Assembly: GCF_014195505.1 (NCBI RefSeq)
Contig: NZ_JACIBV010000001.1
Coordinates: forward strand, 5,642,001 to 5,706,000
Direction of reading: 5' to 3'
Source of the DNA: Nonomuraea dietziae
GTDB lineage: Bacteria > Actinomycetota > Actinomycetes > Streptosporangiales > Streptosporangiaceae
DNA length: 64,000 bases
A program made the position numbers and the translations under genes. Shown piece by piece: positions 33,934 through 42,704 of the stretch (its first letter is position 1; each line of letters starts with the position of its first letter). Below the pieces are notes generated by a model that saw only the letters and a list, made by a program, of their open reading frames with translations, ran no database searches and was not told the DNA's origin.

Positions 33934-34785
33934 TCAGATGCCCTTCTTGAAGGTGTCACATGCGGCCGGATCGCCGCTCTGGTAGCCGTTTCCGAACCAC
34001 GTGACGCGTTGTTCGGAAGTTCCGTGCGTGAACGCCTCCGGGTCGACCCTGCCCTGACTGCGCTCCTGGATCCGGTCGTCCCCGACGGCGGCCGCGGCGT
34101 CCAGCGCCTGCTGGATCTCAGCCTGGGTGAACGCCCTCTCGTAGAACCCGGTGTCCACGGCGTGCTTGGCCCAGACCCCGGCGTAACAGTCGGCCTGCAG
34201 CTCCAGCTTCACCGCGCCGCTGTCGGGACCCTGGCGGTCCTGGCCCACGCGCTCCATCTGGCCTGTCAGGTTCTGGACGTGGTGACCGTACTCGTGGGCG
34301 ATGACGTAGGCCTGCGCGAAGGGGCCGCCCTTGGCGCCGAAGTCGCGCTGCAGGGTGTCGAAGAAGGTCAGGTCGAGGTAGACCTGCCGGTCGCTCGGGC
34401 AGTAGAAGGGCCCGACGGAGGAGTCGGCGGCGCCGCAGCCGGTGTTGACGGCCTGGGTGAACAGGATCGTCTTGGCCTGCTGGTAGCCGTCGGTGTTCCC
34501 CCAGTACTCCTGGATGCTGTTGACCACGCCGACGACCCTGCACTCTTCGGACTGGTCGGCGTCCGCCCCTGTCCTGCACTGCTCGGACAGGTTGGAGGTG
34601 GGCTGTAATCCGGCTGGATCACCGCCAGTGATGTTGCCGGGGTTCACCCCGAATATCACGGCCGCGATGAGCGCGATGATGCCGGTGATGCCGCCGCCGA
34701 TGGCCAGTCCGCCACCGGGGAGGCCGCGGCCGCCGCGCTGCTCGACCTGTGAGGAGTCGAGCTGGGCCTCGTCTCGGAAATCCAT
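33934..34785 (-). CDS. Neutral zinc metallopeptidase, YpfJ-like, copy 1
   Basis: 283 residues. A charged N-terminus and glycine-rich stretch lead to one membrane helix (GITGIIALIAAVIFGV). An extracytoplasmic domain with CRTGADADQSEECRVVG, the zinc motif HEYGHHVQN, and ELQADCYAGVWA follows (third ligand expected there). This is the putative neutral zinc metallopeptidase family. The gene downstream of it on the same strand ends 33 bp before this start, and a 111-bp stretch is identical in the two. Substrate unknown. Confidence 0.85.
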   Translation of the reverse strand: MDFRDEAQLDSSQVEQRGGRGLPGGGLAIGGGITGIIALIAAVIFGVNPGNITGGDPAGLQPTSNLSEQCRTGADADQSEECRVVGVVNSIQEYWGNTDGYQQAKTILFTQAVNTGCGAADSSVGPFYCPSDRQVYLDLTFFDTLQRDFGAKGGPFAQAYVIAHEYGHHVQNLTGQMERVGQDRQGPDSGAVKLELQADCYAGVWAKHAVDTGFYERAFTQAEIQQALDAAAAVGDDRIQERSQGRVDPEAFTHGTSEQRVTWFGNGYQSGDPAACDTFKKGI

Positions 34786-34818
34786 GGCCTGGCATCTGCC
34801 CTCCAGACCGCGAATCAG

Positions 34819-35772
34819 TCAGATCCCTCCGGTGAAGGTGTCGCAGCGGGCCGGGTCACCGCTCTTGTAGCCGACGCTGAACCACTTCTCCCGCTGCGCC
34901 GAGGTGCCGTGGGTGAAGGCGTCGGGCACGACCCTGCCCTGGGAGCGGCGCTGGATGCTGTCGTCCCCGACGGCCGAGGCCGCGCTGAGCGCCTCGTCGA
35001 TGTCGGCCTGGGTGAAGGGCTGGGTGTAGAACCCGGTGCGCACGGCGTTGCCGGCCCAGACCCCCGCGTAGCAGTCGGCCTGCAGCTCCAGGCGTACGGC
35101 TCCGCTGGTGGCACCCTGCCGGTCGTTGCCGACCCTGTCCATGGTGCCGAGCAGGTTCTGGACGTGGTGACCGTACTCGTGGGCGATGACGTAGGCCTGC
35201 GCGAAGGGGCCGCCCTTGGCGCCGAAGTCGCGCTGCAGGGTGTCGAAGAAGGTCAGGTCGAGATACACCTTCTGGTCTCTCGGGCAGTAGAACGGGCCGA
35301 CGGAGGAGTCGGCCGCCCCGCAGGCGGTGTTGACGGCCCTGGAGAACAGCACGGTCTTGGCGGGGGTGTACGACGTGCGGCCCCTGCCGGTGAAGGCCTG
35401 CTTCCAGTAGGCCTGGATGCTGTTGACGGTGCCGACGATGCGGCAGTCCTCCGACTGGTCGGCGTCCGCGCCCGTCCGGCAGCGAGAGGCAAGGTTGCCG
35501 CTCGGCGAGCCCTGTGGTTCGGGCCTCGACGCCGATGGAGCGGGGCTCTGCGGTTCGTCGCCGCTGAAGTTCGTCGGCACGATCTGGAAGAGGAACAGCG
35601 CGGCCACAGCCACCAGAAGGAGCAGGCAGCCGCCGCCCTTCCCGCCGACGGGCAGCACGCAGCCGCCCGGCATCAAGCCGCGGCCGCCCCCGCCGCCGCC
35701 CGCCCTGGGGCCCGAAGCTCTGACGTCCTCCACCTGCGAGGGGTCGAGCTTGGCGTCGTCGTCGAACTGCAT
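34819..35772 (-). CDS. Neutral zinc metallopeptidase, YpfJ-like, copy 2
   Basis: 317 residues from the ATG at 35772 (MQFDDDAKLDPSQVEDVRAS). Same layout as its neighbour: Gly-rich cytoplasmic segment, one helix (CLLLLVAVAALFLFQIV), a Pro/Ser linker and the catalytic domain with HEYGHHVQN and ELQADCYAGVWA. An insert (KQAFTGRGRTSYTPAK) distinguishes it. It lies upstream of copy 1, and both probably share a promoter near 35.8 kb. Confidence 0.85.
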   Translation of the reverse strand: MQFDDDAKLDPSQVEDVRASGPRAGGGGGGRGLMPGGCVLPVGGKGGGCLLLLVAVAALFLFQIVPTNFSGDEPQSPAPSASRPEPQGSPSGNLASRCRTGADADQSEDCRIVGTVNSIQAYWKQAFTGRGRTSYTPAKTVLFSRAVNTACGAADSSVGPFYCPRDQKVYLDLTFFDTLQRDFGAKGGPFAQAYVIAHEYGHHVQNLLGTMDRVGNDRQGATSGAVRLELQADCYAGVWAGNAVRTGFYTQPFTQADIDEALSAASAVGDDSIQRRSQGRVVPDAFTHGTSAQREKWFSVGYKSGDPARCDTFTGGI

Positions 35773-35832
35773 GCCAGTGCCCTTCCCTCGTAATAGATCA
35801 GATACTCTCCGTAATCGGACTATGGTGGGCAT

Positions 35833-36471
35833 ATGACGGGTGGGCTTATCGGGATCACACTGGTATCTCTCGGCATGGTGCTCACACCAGGCCCGAACAT
35901 GATTTATCTGATTTCGCGGTCGATCGCGCAGGGGCGACGCGCGGGGCTCGTCTCGCTCACGGGTGTCGTCCTCGGGTTCACCATCTACCTGACCGCCACC
36001 TGTCTCGGGCTGACGGCGATCTTCGCTCTCGTGCCCGCGGCCTACACCGCGCTGAAGCTGGCGGGCGCGGTCTACCTCGGGTGGCTGGCGTGGAAGGCGC
36101 TCAGGCCCGGCGGCGGATCGGTGTTCGAGGCGCGCGAGCTCGAGCACGCCTCGAACCGCAGGCTCTTCTCCATGGGGCTGCTCACGTGCCTGCTCAACCC
36201 CAAGATCGCGATTCTCTACCTCTCGCTGCTGCCGCAGTTCATCGACCCCGCGGCGGGAAGCGTCCTGCTGCAGAGCCTCGCGCTCGGATCGGTGCAGATC
36301 GTCGTCGCCACCACGATCAACGGCCTGATCGCCATCACCGCGGGCAGCCTGGCGGCCTTCCTCGCCGCCCGCCCGCTGTGGCTGCGGATGCAGCGCTACT
36401 TCATGGGCACCGTGCTCGGCGGCATGGCGATCCACCTGGCCACCGACCGCTCCCGCGCCGTCGCGGCGTGA
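35833..36471 (+). CDS. LysE-family amino-acid exporter
   Basis: 212 residues, six helices, beginning GLIGITLVSLGMVLTPGPNM with the LysE/RhtB signature TPGPNMIYLISRSIAQGRRAG-like and LLTCLLNPKIAILYLSLLPQ. It expels amino acids or related metabolites. Divergent from the peptidase pair, convergent with the aldo/keto reductase gene (4 bp apart). Confidence 0.9.
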   Translation: MTGGLIGITLVSLGMVLTPGPNMIYLISRSIAQGRRAGLVSLTGVVLGFTIYLTATCLGLTAIFALVPAAYTALKLAGAVYLGWLAWKALRPGGGSVFEARELEHASNRRLFSMGLLTCLLNPKIAILYLSLLPQFIDPAAGSVLLQSLALGSVQIVVATTINGLIAITAGSLAAFLAARPLWLRMQRYFMGTVLGGMAIHLATDRSRAVAA

Positions 36472-36475
36472 GCGG

Positions 36476-37459
36476 CTACCAGCGGTGGTGCACCTGCGCG
36501 CGGATCCTGCCGTCGTAGATCTCCCGTACGGCCCGCAGCGTCGCCTCGGGTAGCGGGGCCAGCGCCGCGGCCGCCGCGTTGGCCCTGGCCTGCTCGGGAG
36601 AGCGGGCCCCTGGGATGACCGTGGTCACGCCTGGCTGCTGGATGATCCAGCGCAGCGCCGCCTGCGCGGGTGTGGCGCCCTCGGGAGCCAGCGCGGCGAA
36701 CTCCACGGCCGCCTCGACACCGGTCGCGAAGTCCACGCCCGAGAACGTCTCGCCCTGGTCGAACGACTCGCCGTGGCGGTTGTACGTGCGGTGGTCGTCG
36801 GCGGGGAAGACGGTGTCCTTGGTGTACTTGCCCGACAGCAGCCCCGAGGCCAGGGGCACGCGGGCGATGATGCCCACCCCCGCCTCGGCGGCGGCGGGCA
36901 GCACCCGCTCGAGCGGCTTGAGCCTGAAGGCGTTGAAGATGATCTGCACGCTGGCCGTCCCCTGCCGGGCGATCGCGGTCAGCGCCTCGTCGCAGGTCTC
37001 CACGCTCACCCCGTAGGCGGCGATCCTGCCCTCCTCGACGAGCGTGTCCAGCGCGTCGAAGACCGCGTCGGAGGAGTGGACCGGCGTGGGCGGGCAGTGC
37101 AGCTGCACCAGGTCGAGACGGTCCACGCCCAGGTTCGCGCGGGACCTGTCGGTCCAGGCGCGGAAGTTGTCGAGGGTGTAGAGGGCGGGGTCGAGCGCCA
37201 CCCTGCGGCCCATCTTGGTGGCGACCGTGACGCCCGCGTCGGGGCGCTCGCGCAGGTAGGCGCCGATCAGCTGCTCGCTGCGGCCGTCGCCGTACACGTC
37301 GGCGGTGTCGAAGAAGGTCACGCCCTCCTCGACGGCCGCGTCGAGGACGGCCAGCGCGTCCTTCTCCTCCACCTCGCCCCAGTCGGCGCCGAGCTGCCAC
37401 GTGCCCAGCCCGACGACTGACACCCTCTGGCCGGTCCTGCCGATGATCCGCTGTTCCAT
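36476..37459 (-). CDS. Aldo/keto reductase
   Basis: 327 residues, a TIM barrel with the AKR tetrad: Asp/Tyr in FFDTADVYGDGRSE, Lys in VATKMGR and His in VQLHCPPTP. NADPH-binding motif near the C-terminus (VIPGARSPEQARANAAA). Starts MEQRIIGRTGQRVSVVGLGT. It lies 42 bp after the FrlC-like gene and may be the last gene of that operon, where it could reduce a dicarbonyl or ketose; otherwise it is an independent reductase. Confidence 0.88.
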   Translation of the reverse strand: MEQRIIGRTGQRVSVVGLGTWQLGADWGEVEEKDALAVLDAAVEEGVTFFDTADVYGDGRSEQLIGAYLRERPDAGVTVATKMGRRVALDPALYTLDNFRAWTDRSRANLGVDRLDLVQLHCPPTPVHSSDAVFDALDTLVEEGRIAAYGVSVETCDEALTAIARQGTASVQIIFNAFRLKPLERVLPAAAEAGVGIIARVPLASGLLSGKYTKDTVFPADDHRTYNRHGESFDQGETFSGVDFATGVEAAVEFAALAPEGATPAQAALRWIIQQPGVTTVIPGARSPEQARANAAAAALAPLPEATLRAVREIYDGRIRAQVHHRW

Positions 37460-37501
37460 GTCCTCAGCATCGGAGGCGGGGCCGTCGGCTGTCCAATCGG
37501 C

Positions 37502-38338
37502 CTACCTCGGTAGTGCCGACGTCACCGCCGACAGGCAGCGTTCCACCACGGGCCTGGGGTCGAAGGCGTAGGTGCCGTCGCCGAACAGCTCGAAGGTCAT
37601 CCGCCCGCCGTACCCCCTGCGCTCCAGCGCGGTCAGGTACTCGGCGAGCGGCAGCCGGCCGTCGCCCCACGCCAGGTGGCCCGCGGGACTCCCGTCGACC
37701 AGGTGCACGTGCCGCACCCTGTCGCCGAGGGAGTCGAAGTAGTCGTCGACGCTCTCACCCGCCACCGCCATGCCCACGGTGTCGAGGACGGCGCCGACGT
37801 TCGACGAGCCGATCTCGTCGAGCATCCTGGCGAGCGTCCGCGAGTCGTTGACGAGATTCGACTCCACGCGCTGCAGCGGTTCGAGCACGCAGGCCACCCC
37901 GAGGGTCTCGGCGTAGGCGGCGATCTCGCCGACCGCGTCGACCGAGCGGCGCCATGCCGCCTCCAGCGGCTCGTCCTCGAAGCCGCGGCCGGGAGTCAGC
38001 AGCAGCAGCTCCGCGCCGAGCTCGGCGGCCAGTTCGGCGGCGCGCCGGAACATGGCGATGCTCGCCGCGCGCAGCCAGGTGACGGGCGAGGCCACGTTGA
38101 CCGGGTACATCACCTGCTCGGGCGTGAGGCAGTGCACGCTCAGGCCGCGCGCCTGCGCGCTCCGGCGTACGGCCCGCGCCTCGGCGTCGCTCACCTGCGG
38201 GATGTGGAACTGCGGCGCGATGCCCCACAGCTCCAGCCTCTCGCGCCCCAGAGCGGCGGCGTCGTCGAGGAAGCGCTCGAACGGCAGCTGCTGGTAGGCG
38301 AAGTTCGAGCCGGTGAGCTGCTGGAGTGTGAGGGTCAT
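37502..38338 (-). CDS. FrlC-like sugar isomerase/epimerase (TIM barrel)
   Basis: 278 residues of the xylose-isomerase-like TIM-barrel family, the same length as E. coli FrlC, which interconverts fructoselysine and psicoselysine. It begins MTLTLQQLTGSNFAYQQLPF. Metal-site residues appear as Glu in CVLEPLQ, Asp/His in VGAVLDTVGM and VRHVHLVDG, and Glu in MTFELFGDG. It starts 11 bp after the ABC permease stop, so it belongs to the import operon. FrlC function is inferred from the locus; other ketose epimerases are possible. Confidence 0.72.
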   Translation of the reverse strand: MTLTLQQLTGSNFAYQQLPFERFLDDAAALGRERLELWGIAPQFHIPQVSDAEARAVRRSAQARGLSVHCLTPEQVMYPVNVASPVTWLRAASIAMFRRAAELAAELGAELLLLTPGRGFEDEPLEAAWRRSVDAVGEIAAYAETLGVACVLEPLQRVESNLVNDSRTLARMLDEIGSSNVGAVLDTVGMAVAGESVDDYFDSLGDRVRHVHLVDGSPAGHLAWGDGRLPLAEYLTALERRGYGGRMTFELFGDGTYAFDPRPVVERCLSAVTSALPR

Positions 38339-38349
38339 GGGGAGCTCCG

Positions 38350-39186
38350 TTACTTGCCGATGCCGTCAGAGAGGCCTTTGACGATGTAACGCTGGCCGAA
38401 GAAGAAGAGCAGCACCACGGGGACGGCCGCGATAACCATGCCGGCGAAGACGACGGGGTAGTCGGTGCCGTGCTTGCTCATCAGACTGGTCAGGCCCACG
38501 GGAAGAGTCTGCACGCCGCTGCCGCTGGTGAACACCATCGCGAAGAGATACTCGTTCCAGGCGAACAGCACGTGCAGCAGGACCGTCGAGGTGATGATCG
38601 GCTTGCTCATGGGCAGGATGATCCGCCAGAAGGCCGTCCACCGGCCCGCGCCGTCCATCTCCGCGGCCTCGTCGACCTCGCGCGGAAGGTCGATCATGTA
38701 GGCGCGGATGAGGAACGTGGTGAACGGCACGCGGAAGGCGGTGTACAGGATGAGCAGCGCCCAGAAGCTGTTGTACAGCCCCATCGCCTGGAACATCTTC
38801 ACCAGGGGGACGAGCGCCACGGTCGGTGCGAGCATGAGCCCGCCGAGGATCAGCGCGGTGATCGCCTTGTTGAAGGGGATGGTGACCCTGGTCAGGCCGT
38901 AGGCGGCCCACGCGCTGACGAAGACCGTGACGATCGTCGAGGTCACCGTGACGAGCACGCTGGTGGTGAGGTAGTCGCTCACCCCTCTGTTCCACGCCTT
39001 CTGGTAGTTCGTGAAGCTCCAGTCGACGGGCAGGGCGAACGGGTTGCCGAACAGTTCGGCGTTGGTCTTGAACCCGTTGAGCACCATCCACAGCAGCGGA
39101 TAGAGCACGATCACCGCGAGACCCAGCAGGAAGGCCCACATGAACACGCGTGCGATCACGCCGAGAAAGCTCAGGCGCTTCACCAT
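38350..39186 (-). CDS. Sugar ABC transporter permease (MalG type)
   Basis: 278 residues from the ATG at 39186 (MVKRLSFLGVIARVFMWAFL), six helices. The coupling loop EVDEAAEMDGAGRWTAFWRI carries the EAA motif of CUT1 importers. The C-terminus ends VKGLSDGIGK, close to the MalG ending. It overlaps the preceding permease by 7 bp. With the partner permease and binding protein it imports an oligosaccharide or glycated compound. Confidence 0.9.
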   Translation of the reverse strand: MVKRLSFLGVIARVFMWAFLLGLAVIVLYPLLWMVLNGFKTNAELFGNPFALPVDWSFTNYQKAWNRGVSDYLTTSVLVTVTSTIVTVFVSAWAAYGLTRVTIPFNKAITALILGGLMLAPTVALVPLVKMFQAMGLYNSFWALLILYTAFRVPFTTFLIRAYMIDLPREVDEAAEMDGAGRWTAFWRIILPMSKPIITSTVLLHVLFAWNEYLFAMVFTSGSGVQTLPVGLTSLMSKHGTDYPVVFAGMVIAAVPVVLLFFFGQRYIVKGLSDGIGK

Positions 39187-40067
39187 TCCACCCTTCGTCT
39201 GCGGGTGACCCACAGCTGCGCCATGGCGATGCCGAGCGTGATCACGAAGATCAGCGTCGCGATCGCCGCGGCGTAGCCGAAGTTGTTGCGGACGAACCCG
39301 CTGCGGTAGAGCCACGTGCCCATGACCTGCGTCGAGTTGTTCGGCCCTCCGCTGGTCATGACCATGACCTCGTTGAACACCTGGAACGCACCCGAGATGG
39401 TGACCATCGTCATGAGCCCGGTCATCTCACGCACCAGCGGGACGGTGACGTGGATGAAACGGCGGATCGGCCCGGTGCCGTCGATGGCGGCGGCGCCGTA
39501 CAGCTCGGAGGGGATGCGCTGGATCGCGACGGCGAACAGCAGGGTGGAGTACCCGAAGCCCTGCCACTGGCTCATCCCGATGATCGCGTACATCGCGGTG
39601 CTCTCCTGGCCCAGCCACGACTGGTCGAACAGCCCGAGCCCCACCGCCTGGAAGGCGTGGTTGAGCGGGCCGAGGTTCGGCTCGTACATGAAGTAGAAGA
39701 GCAGGCCCGCGACCGTCAGCGAGATCGCCGACGGGATGAAGTAGATGGCCCTGAGGCTGCGCCGCCACCGGTCGCTGCGGATGCTCTCGATGAGCGCGGC
39801 CAGCAGCAGCGCGCCGAACACCTGGAAGACGATCGAGATCACCGCGTAGAGCAGGTTGTTCCCGAACGAGGACCAGAAGATCGGGTCGTCGAGGAGCTTG
39901 GTGTAGTTGTCGAGCCCGACGTACTCCTGGTCCCCGCTGTAGATGTCCCACTTGAGCGTGCTGAACCCGATGTTCTGCACGAGCGGCAGGTAGACGAACA
40001 CCCCGACGAGCACGAGGGCGGGGACGACCCACGCGAGCCCGAGCGTCCGCTGGACGATGGCGCGCAC
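39180..40067 (-). CDS. Sugar ABC transporter permease (MalF type)
   Basis: 295 residues from the GTG at 40067 (VRAIVQRTLGLAWVVPALVL), 4 bp after the binding-protein stop. Six helices; the EAA loop is ELYGAAAIDGTGPIRRFIHV. The order binding protein, MalF-type, MalG-type is standard for CUT1 importers. No ATPase gene lies in the operon, so a shared MsiK/MsmX-type ATPase encoded elsewhere is expected. Confidence 0.9.
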   Translation of the reverse strand: MRAIVQRTLGLAWVVPALVLVGVFVYLPLVQNIGFSTLKWDIYSGDQEYVGLDNYTKLLDDPIFWSSFGNNLLYAVISIVFQVFGALLLAALIESIRSDRWRRSLRAIYFIPSAISLTVAGLLFYFMYEPNLGPLNHAFQAVGLGLFDQSWLGQESTAMYAIIGMSQWQGFGYSTLLFAVAIQRIPSELYGAAAIDGTGPIRRFIHVTVPLVREMTGLMTMVTISGAFQVFNEVMVMTSGGPNNSTQVMGTWLYRSGFVRNNFGYAAAIATLIFVITLGIAMAQLWVTRRRRVEW

Positions 40068-40071
40068 CGGA

Positions 40072-41379
40072 CTACTTGGCAGACTCTGAGGCCTGGCGGA
40101 CGCTCTCGAGCACCTGCTCAGGCTTCTTGCCGCCGCTGATGAGAGCCTCACCGCCGGCCAGCCACGCGTCGGCCACCTCGGGCACCGTCACCATGTCCAG
40201 CCAGCTGGCCAGCTCGGGCGCCTTGTTGACCAGTTCGATGCCCTCGAAGACGGCCTTGCTCGAGGTCTCGGGGGTGACGGCGCCGACGACCGTGCTGGGC
40301 TGGCCGTACGGGGGAGAGGAGAGGGTCTTCGCGTTCTCCTGCTCGGTGACGAACTTCATGAAGTCGACGGCGAGCGCGGCGCGCGGCGACTTGGCGTTGA
40401 CCAGGTAGCCCTCCGGCGCCCCCTCGATCACCTTGGGGTTGCCCGCGGCGCCCGCGGGGACCGGCAGCGGGAAGATGCCGAAGTCCTCGGGGGTGATCCC
40501 GCGGCCGGCCGTCGCGCTGTCGAACTCCAGGATCTCCTGGTAGTACATGGCGGCCTTGCCGTTGGAGAAGGCCTCCTGGGCCGAGGTGTAGAGCACGCCG
40601 TTGGTGCCGCTGCCCGTGTCGGTGCACGTGTCGACCAGGGTCTTGAACTGCTTGAGCGCGGTGACGTAGCCGGGGTCGGCGAGCTTGGCCGTCGAGGGGT
40701 GGAAGTCGGCGCGCAGGGTGGCGCTCGGCACGTTGTAGGCGAACAGCTGCTGGAGGTAGTGCAGCGCGGGCCAGCCGTCCTTGTTGCCGAAGGCGATGGG
40801 CTCGTAGCCGGCCTTGCGCAGGGTGGCGCAGCTGCTGATGAGCTCCTCGAAGGTGGTGGGCGGCTTGACGCCCGCCTTGGTGAAGGCGGCCTTGTTGTAG
40901 CCCATGAACTTGCCGTTGTTGTAGAGCGGGATCCCGTAGTAGCGGCCGTCGTAGGCGAAGGCCGACAGGGAGGCCTTGCTGAAGGTCTTGCCCCACTCGG
41001 TGTCAGGGCCGATCACCTTGGTGAGGTCGGCCGCGCGACCGCCGCGGACGTAGTTCTCCGCCCAGTTGCCCGTCCAGGTGAAGTAGATGTCAGGCAGCGC
41101 GTCGGAGGCGGTCAGCGTCTTCGACTTGTCCTTGATGCTCTGGTCCGTCTCCTGGATGAGCTCGATCTTCACCCCCGGATGCTTCTTCTCGTAGGCCGCC
41201 GCCAGCTTCTCGAAGTACGGGCTCAACGGGTCGCCCGCGAACTTCGTGAGGATGCTGAGCGTGCCGGAGAACTCCGGCTTCGCCGTGACGTCGGCTGCGG
41301 GAGCCTCGCCCGAGCCACCGGCACAGCCGGTGAGGGCGAGCGTTCCGAGCAGTGCCGCGAACGTCGTCAGTGGGCGCAT
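40072..41379 (-). CDS. Sugar ABC transporter, substrate-binding lipoprotein
   Basis: 435 residues from the ATG at 41379 (MRPLTTFAALLGTLALTGCA) with AAAGGA upstream. The lipobox LTGC makes it a lipoprotein. Family 1 solute-binding fold: AYEKKHPGVKIELIQETDQS, LPDIYFTWTGNWAENYVRGG, YYGIPLYNNGKFMGYNKAAF. It should bind the imported sugar compound outside the membrane. First gene of the minus-strand operon, facing two LacI-type operators. Confidence 0.9.
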   Translation of the reverse strand: MRPLTTFAALLGTLALTGCAGGSGEAPAADVTAKPEFSGTLSILTKFAGDPLSPYFEKLAAAYEKKHPGVKIELIQETDQSIKDKSKTLTASDALPDIYFTWTGNWAENYVRGGRAADLTKVIGPDTEWGKTFSKASLSAFAYDGRYYGIPLYNNGKFMGYNKAAFTKAGVKPPTTFEELISSCATLRKAGYEPIAFGNKDGWPALHYLQQLFAYNVPSATLRADFHPSTAKLADPGYVTALKQFKTLVDTCTDTGSGTNGVLYTSAQEAFSNGKAAMYYQEILEFDSATAGRGITPEDFGIFPLPVPAGAAGNPKVIEGAPEGYLVNAKSPRAALAVDFMKFVTEQENAKTLSSPPYGQPSTVVGAVTPETSSKAVFEGIELVNKAPELASWLDMVTVPEVADAWLAGGEALISGGKKPEQVLESVRQASESAK

Positions 41380-41465
41380 GGGCTTCCTTTCTCTCGGGGG
41401 GAGAGGGGACCGCCGGTGCAGTGGCACCTCAGATCCGCTTGGTGAGGGCTGACTGTACAGAGGAA

Positions 41466-41481
41466 CTGATACCGGTACCAG
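41466..41481. promoter_or_regulatory. LacI-type operator 1 of the fructosamine/sugar locus
   Basis: CTGATACCGGTACCAG is symmetrical around CCGG (7 of 8 base pairs match between arms), the shape of LacI/GalR-family operators. It lies 87 bp before the binding-protein gene in the divergent promoter region. Confidence 0.7.
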
Positions 41482-41564
41482 ACTCAGATCCAAGATCTTT
41501 ACTATTGAGGCTTTGAACTGCTGTATTGACGTCATCGGTTTCTCTGTGTCAGCGTGAGCCCCGC

Positions 41565-41580
41565 GTGATACCGGTCTCAG
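41565..41580. promoter_or_regulatory. LacI-type operator 2 of the fructosamine/sugar locus
   Basis: GTGATACCGGTCTCAG matches operator 1 at 13 of 16 positions and lies 29 bp before the frlB-like start. Two matching sites, one near each divergent start, point to joint control by the LacI-family regulator encoded in the plus-strand operon. Confidence 0.7.
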
Positions 41581-41608
41581 GTTGGCCGCACACTCTCGAA
41601 AGGACGCG

Positions 41609-42613
41609 ATGATGCTCGGATTCAACGAGCCCGAATTCCTCTCACAGACGGCGAGCGCGGTGGCCCTGCGCCCCCAGATCGAGGAGCTCGTCGACCGCCT
41701 CGTGGACCAGGGGTTCGACAACCTCTTCCTCGTCGGCGCGGGCGGCACCTACGCCCAGATGTGGCCGTACGAGCACCTCGCCAGGCGCGCCTCGAGCCTT
41801 CCCGTGCGGTCCGCCATCGCGGCGGAGCTGATTGTCTCCGGTGACGTCACCCTGGGTGAGCGCTCCGTGGTGATCTTCACCTCGGTCTCGGGCACGACCG
41901 ACGACAGCATCCGCGCCATCGAGTACTGCAAGGCCAGGGGCGCCTACACCGTCGGCTTCACCGGCTACGCCGACTCGCCCATCGCCAAGAGCGTCGACGT
42001 GGCTCTCATCTCCGAGCCCAAGACGTGGCCCTTCGACATGCAGATGCTGCTGTTCATGGGACGGCTGCTCGCCCGCAGGGGCGAGTTCGACGGCTACGAC
42101 AAGCTCGCCGACGAGCTCGCGGGCATCCCCGGCGTCCTGGTCGAGGTGGCCAAGCAGGCCGAGCCCGTGGCCGCCGCCTTCGCCGAGGCCCACAAGGACT
42201 CCGACTACCACTTCCTCGTCGGCGGCGGAAACCTCTGGGGCTTCACCTACCTCTACTCGATGTGCATCCTCGAGGAGATGCAGTGGCTGCGCACCACCAG
42301 GGTGCACAGCGCGGAGTTCTTCCACGGCTCGCTCGAGCTGATCGAGAAGGACACCAGCGTGATCATCTTCCAGGGTGAGGACGAGACGCGTCCCCTCACC
42401 GACAGGGTGGAGGCCTTCGCCAAGCGCGTCTCGGAGGACGTCACCGTCTTCGACACGCGCGACTACCCGCTCGAAGGCATCAGCCCCGAGTTCCGCGGCC
42501 TGCTCGCGCCGCTGGTGCTCGACACCGTGCTGAGCAGGGTCAGCAAGCACCTGGAGCGCGTCCGCGACCACTCGCTCGACCTGCGCCGCTACTACCGGGT
42601 CATGGAGTACTGA
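41609..42613 (+). CDS. SIS-domain deglycase, FrlB-like (fructosamine-6-phosphate deglycase)
   Basis: 334 residues from the ATG at 41609 (GAAAGGA upstream). Two SIS domains: the first has LFLVGAGGTYAQMWPYEHLA and VVIFTSVSGTTDDSIRAI (phosphosugar loop); the second has FLVGGGNLWGFTYLYSMCIL and HSAEFFHGSLELIEKDTSVI. The C-terminus DHSLDLRRYYRVMEY closely parallels the end of E. coli FrlB (DHNPDERRYYGGLVEY). FrlB splits fructoselysine 6-phosphate into glucose 6-phosphate and lysine. The assignment rests on this similarity and the adjacent FrlD-like kinase. Confidence 0.75.
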   Translation: MMLGFNEPEFLSQTASAVALRPQIEELVDRLVDQGFDNLFLVGAGGTYAQMWPYEHLARRASSLPVRSAIAAELIVSGDVTLGERSVVIFTSVSGTTDDSIRAIEYCKARGAYTVGFTGYADSPIAKSVDVALISEPKTWPFDMQMLLFMGRLLARRGEFDGYDKLADELAGIPGVLVEVAKQAEPVAAAFAEAHKDSDYHFLVGGGNLWGFTYLYSMCILEEMQWLRTTRVHSAEFFHGSLELIEKDTSVIIFQGEDETRPLTDRVEAFAKRVSEDVTVFDTRDYPLEGISPEFRGLLAPLVLDTVLSRVSKHLERVRDHSLDLRRYYRVMEY

Positions 42614-42704
42614 GCCCCTTCTTCATGGGCCGTGGCGGGCGGGATGCACCCGTCCGCGCGTCCCGGTGTCAACGTCCGCACTCCCGCCCGCGCACAGGAG
42701 AACC

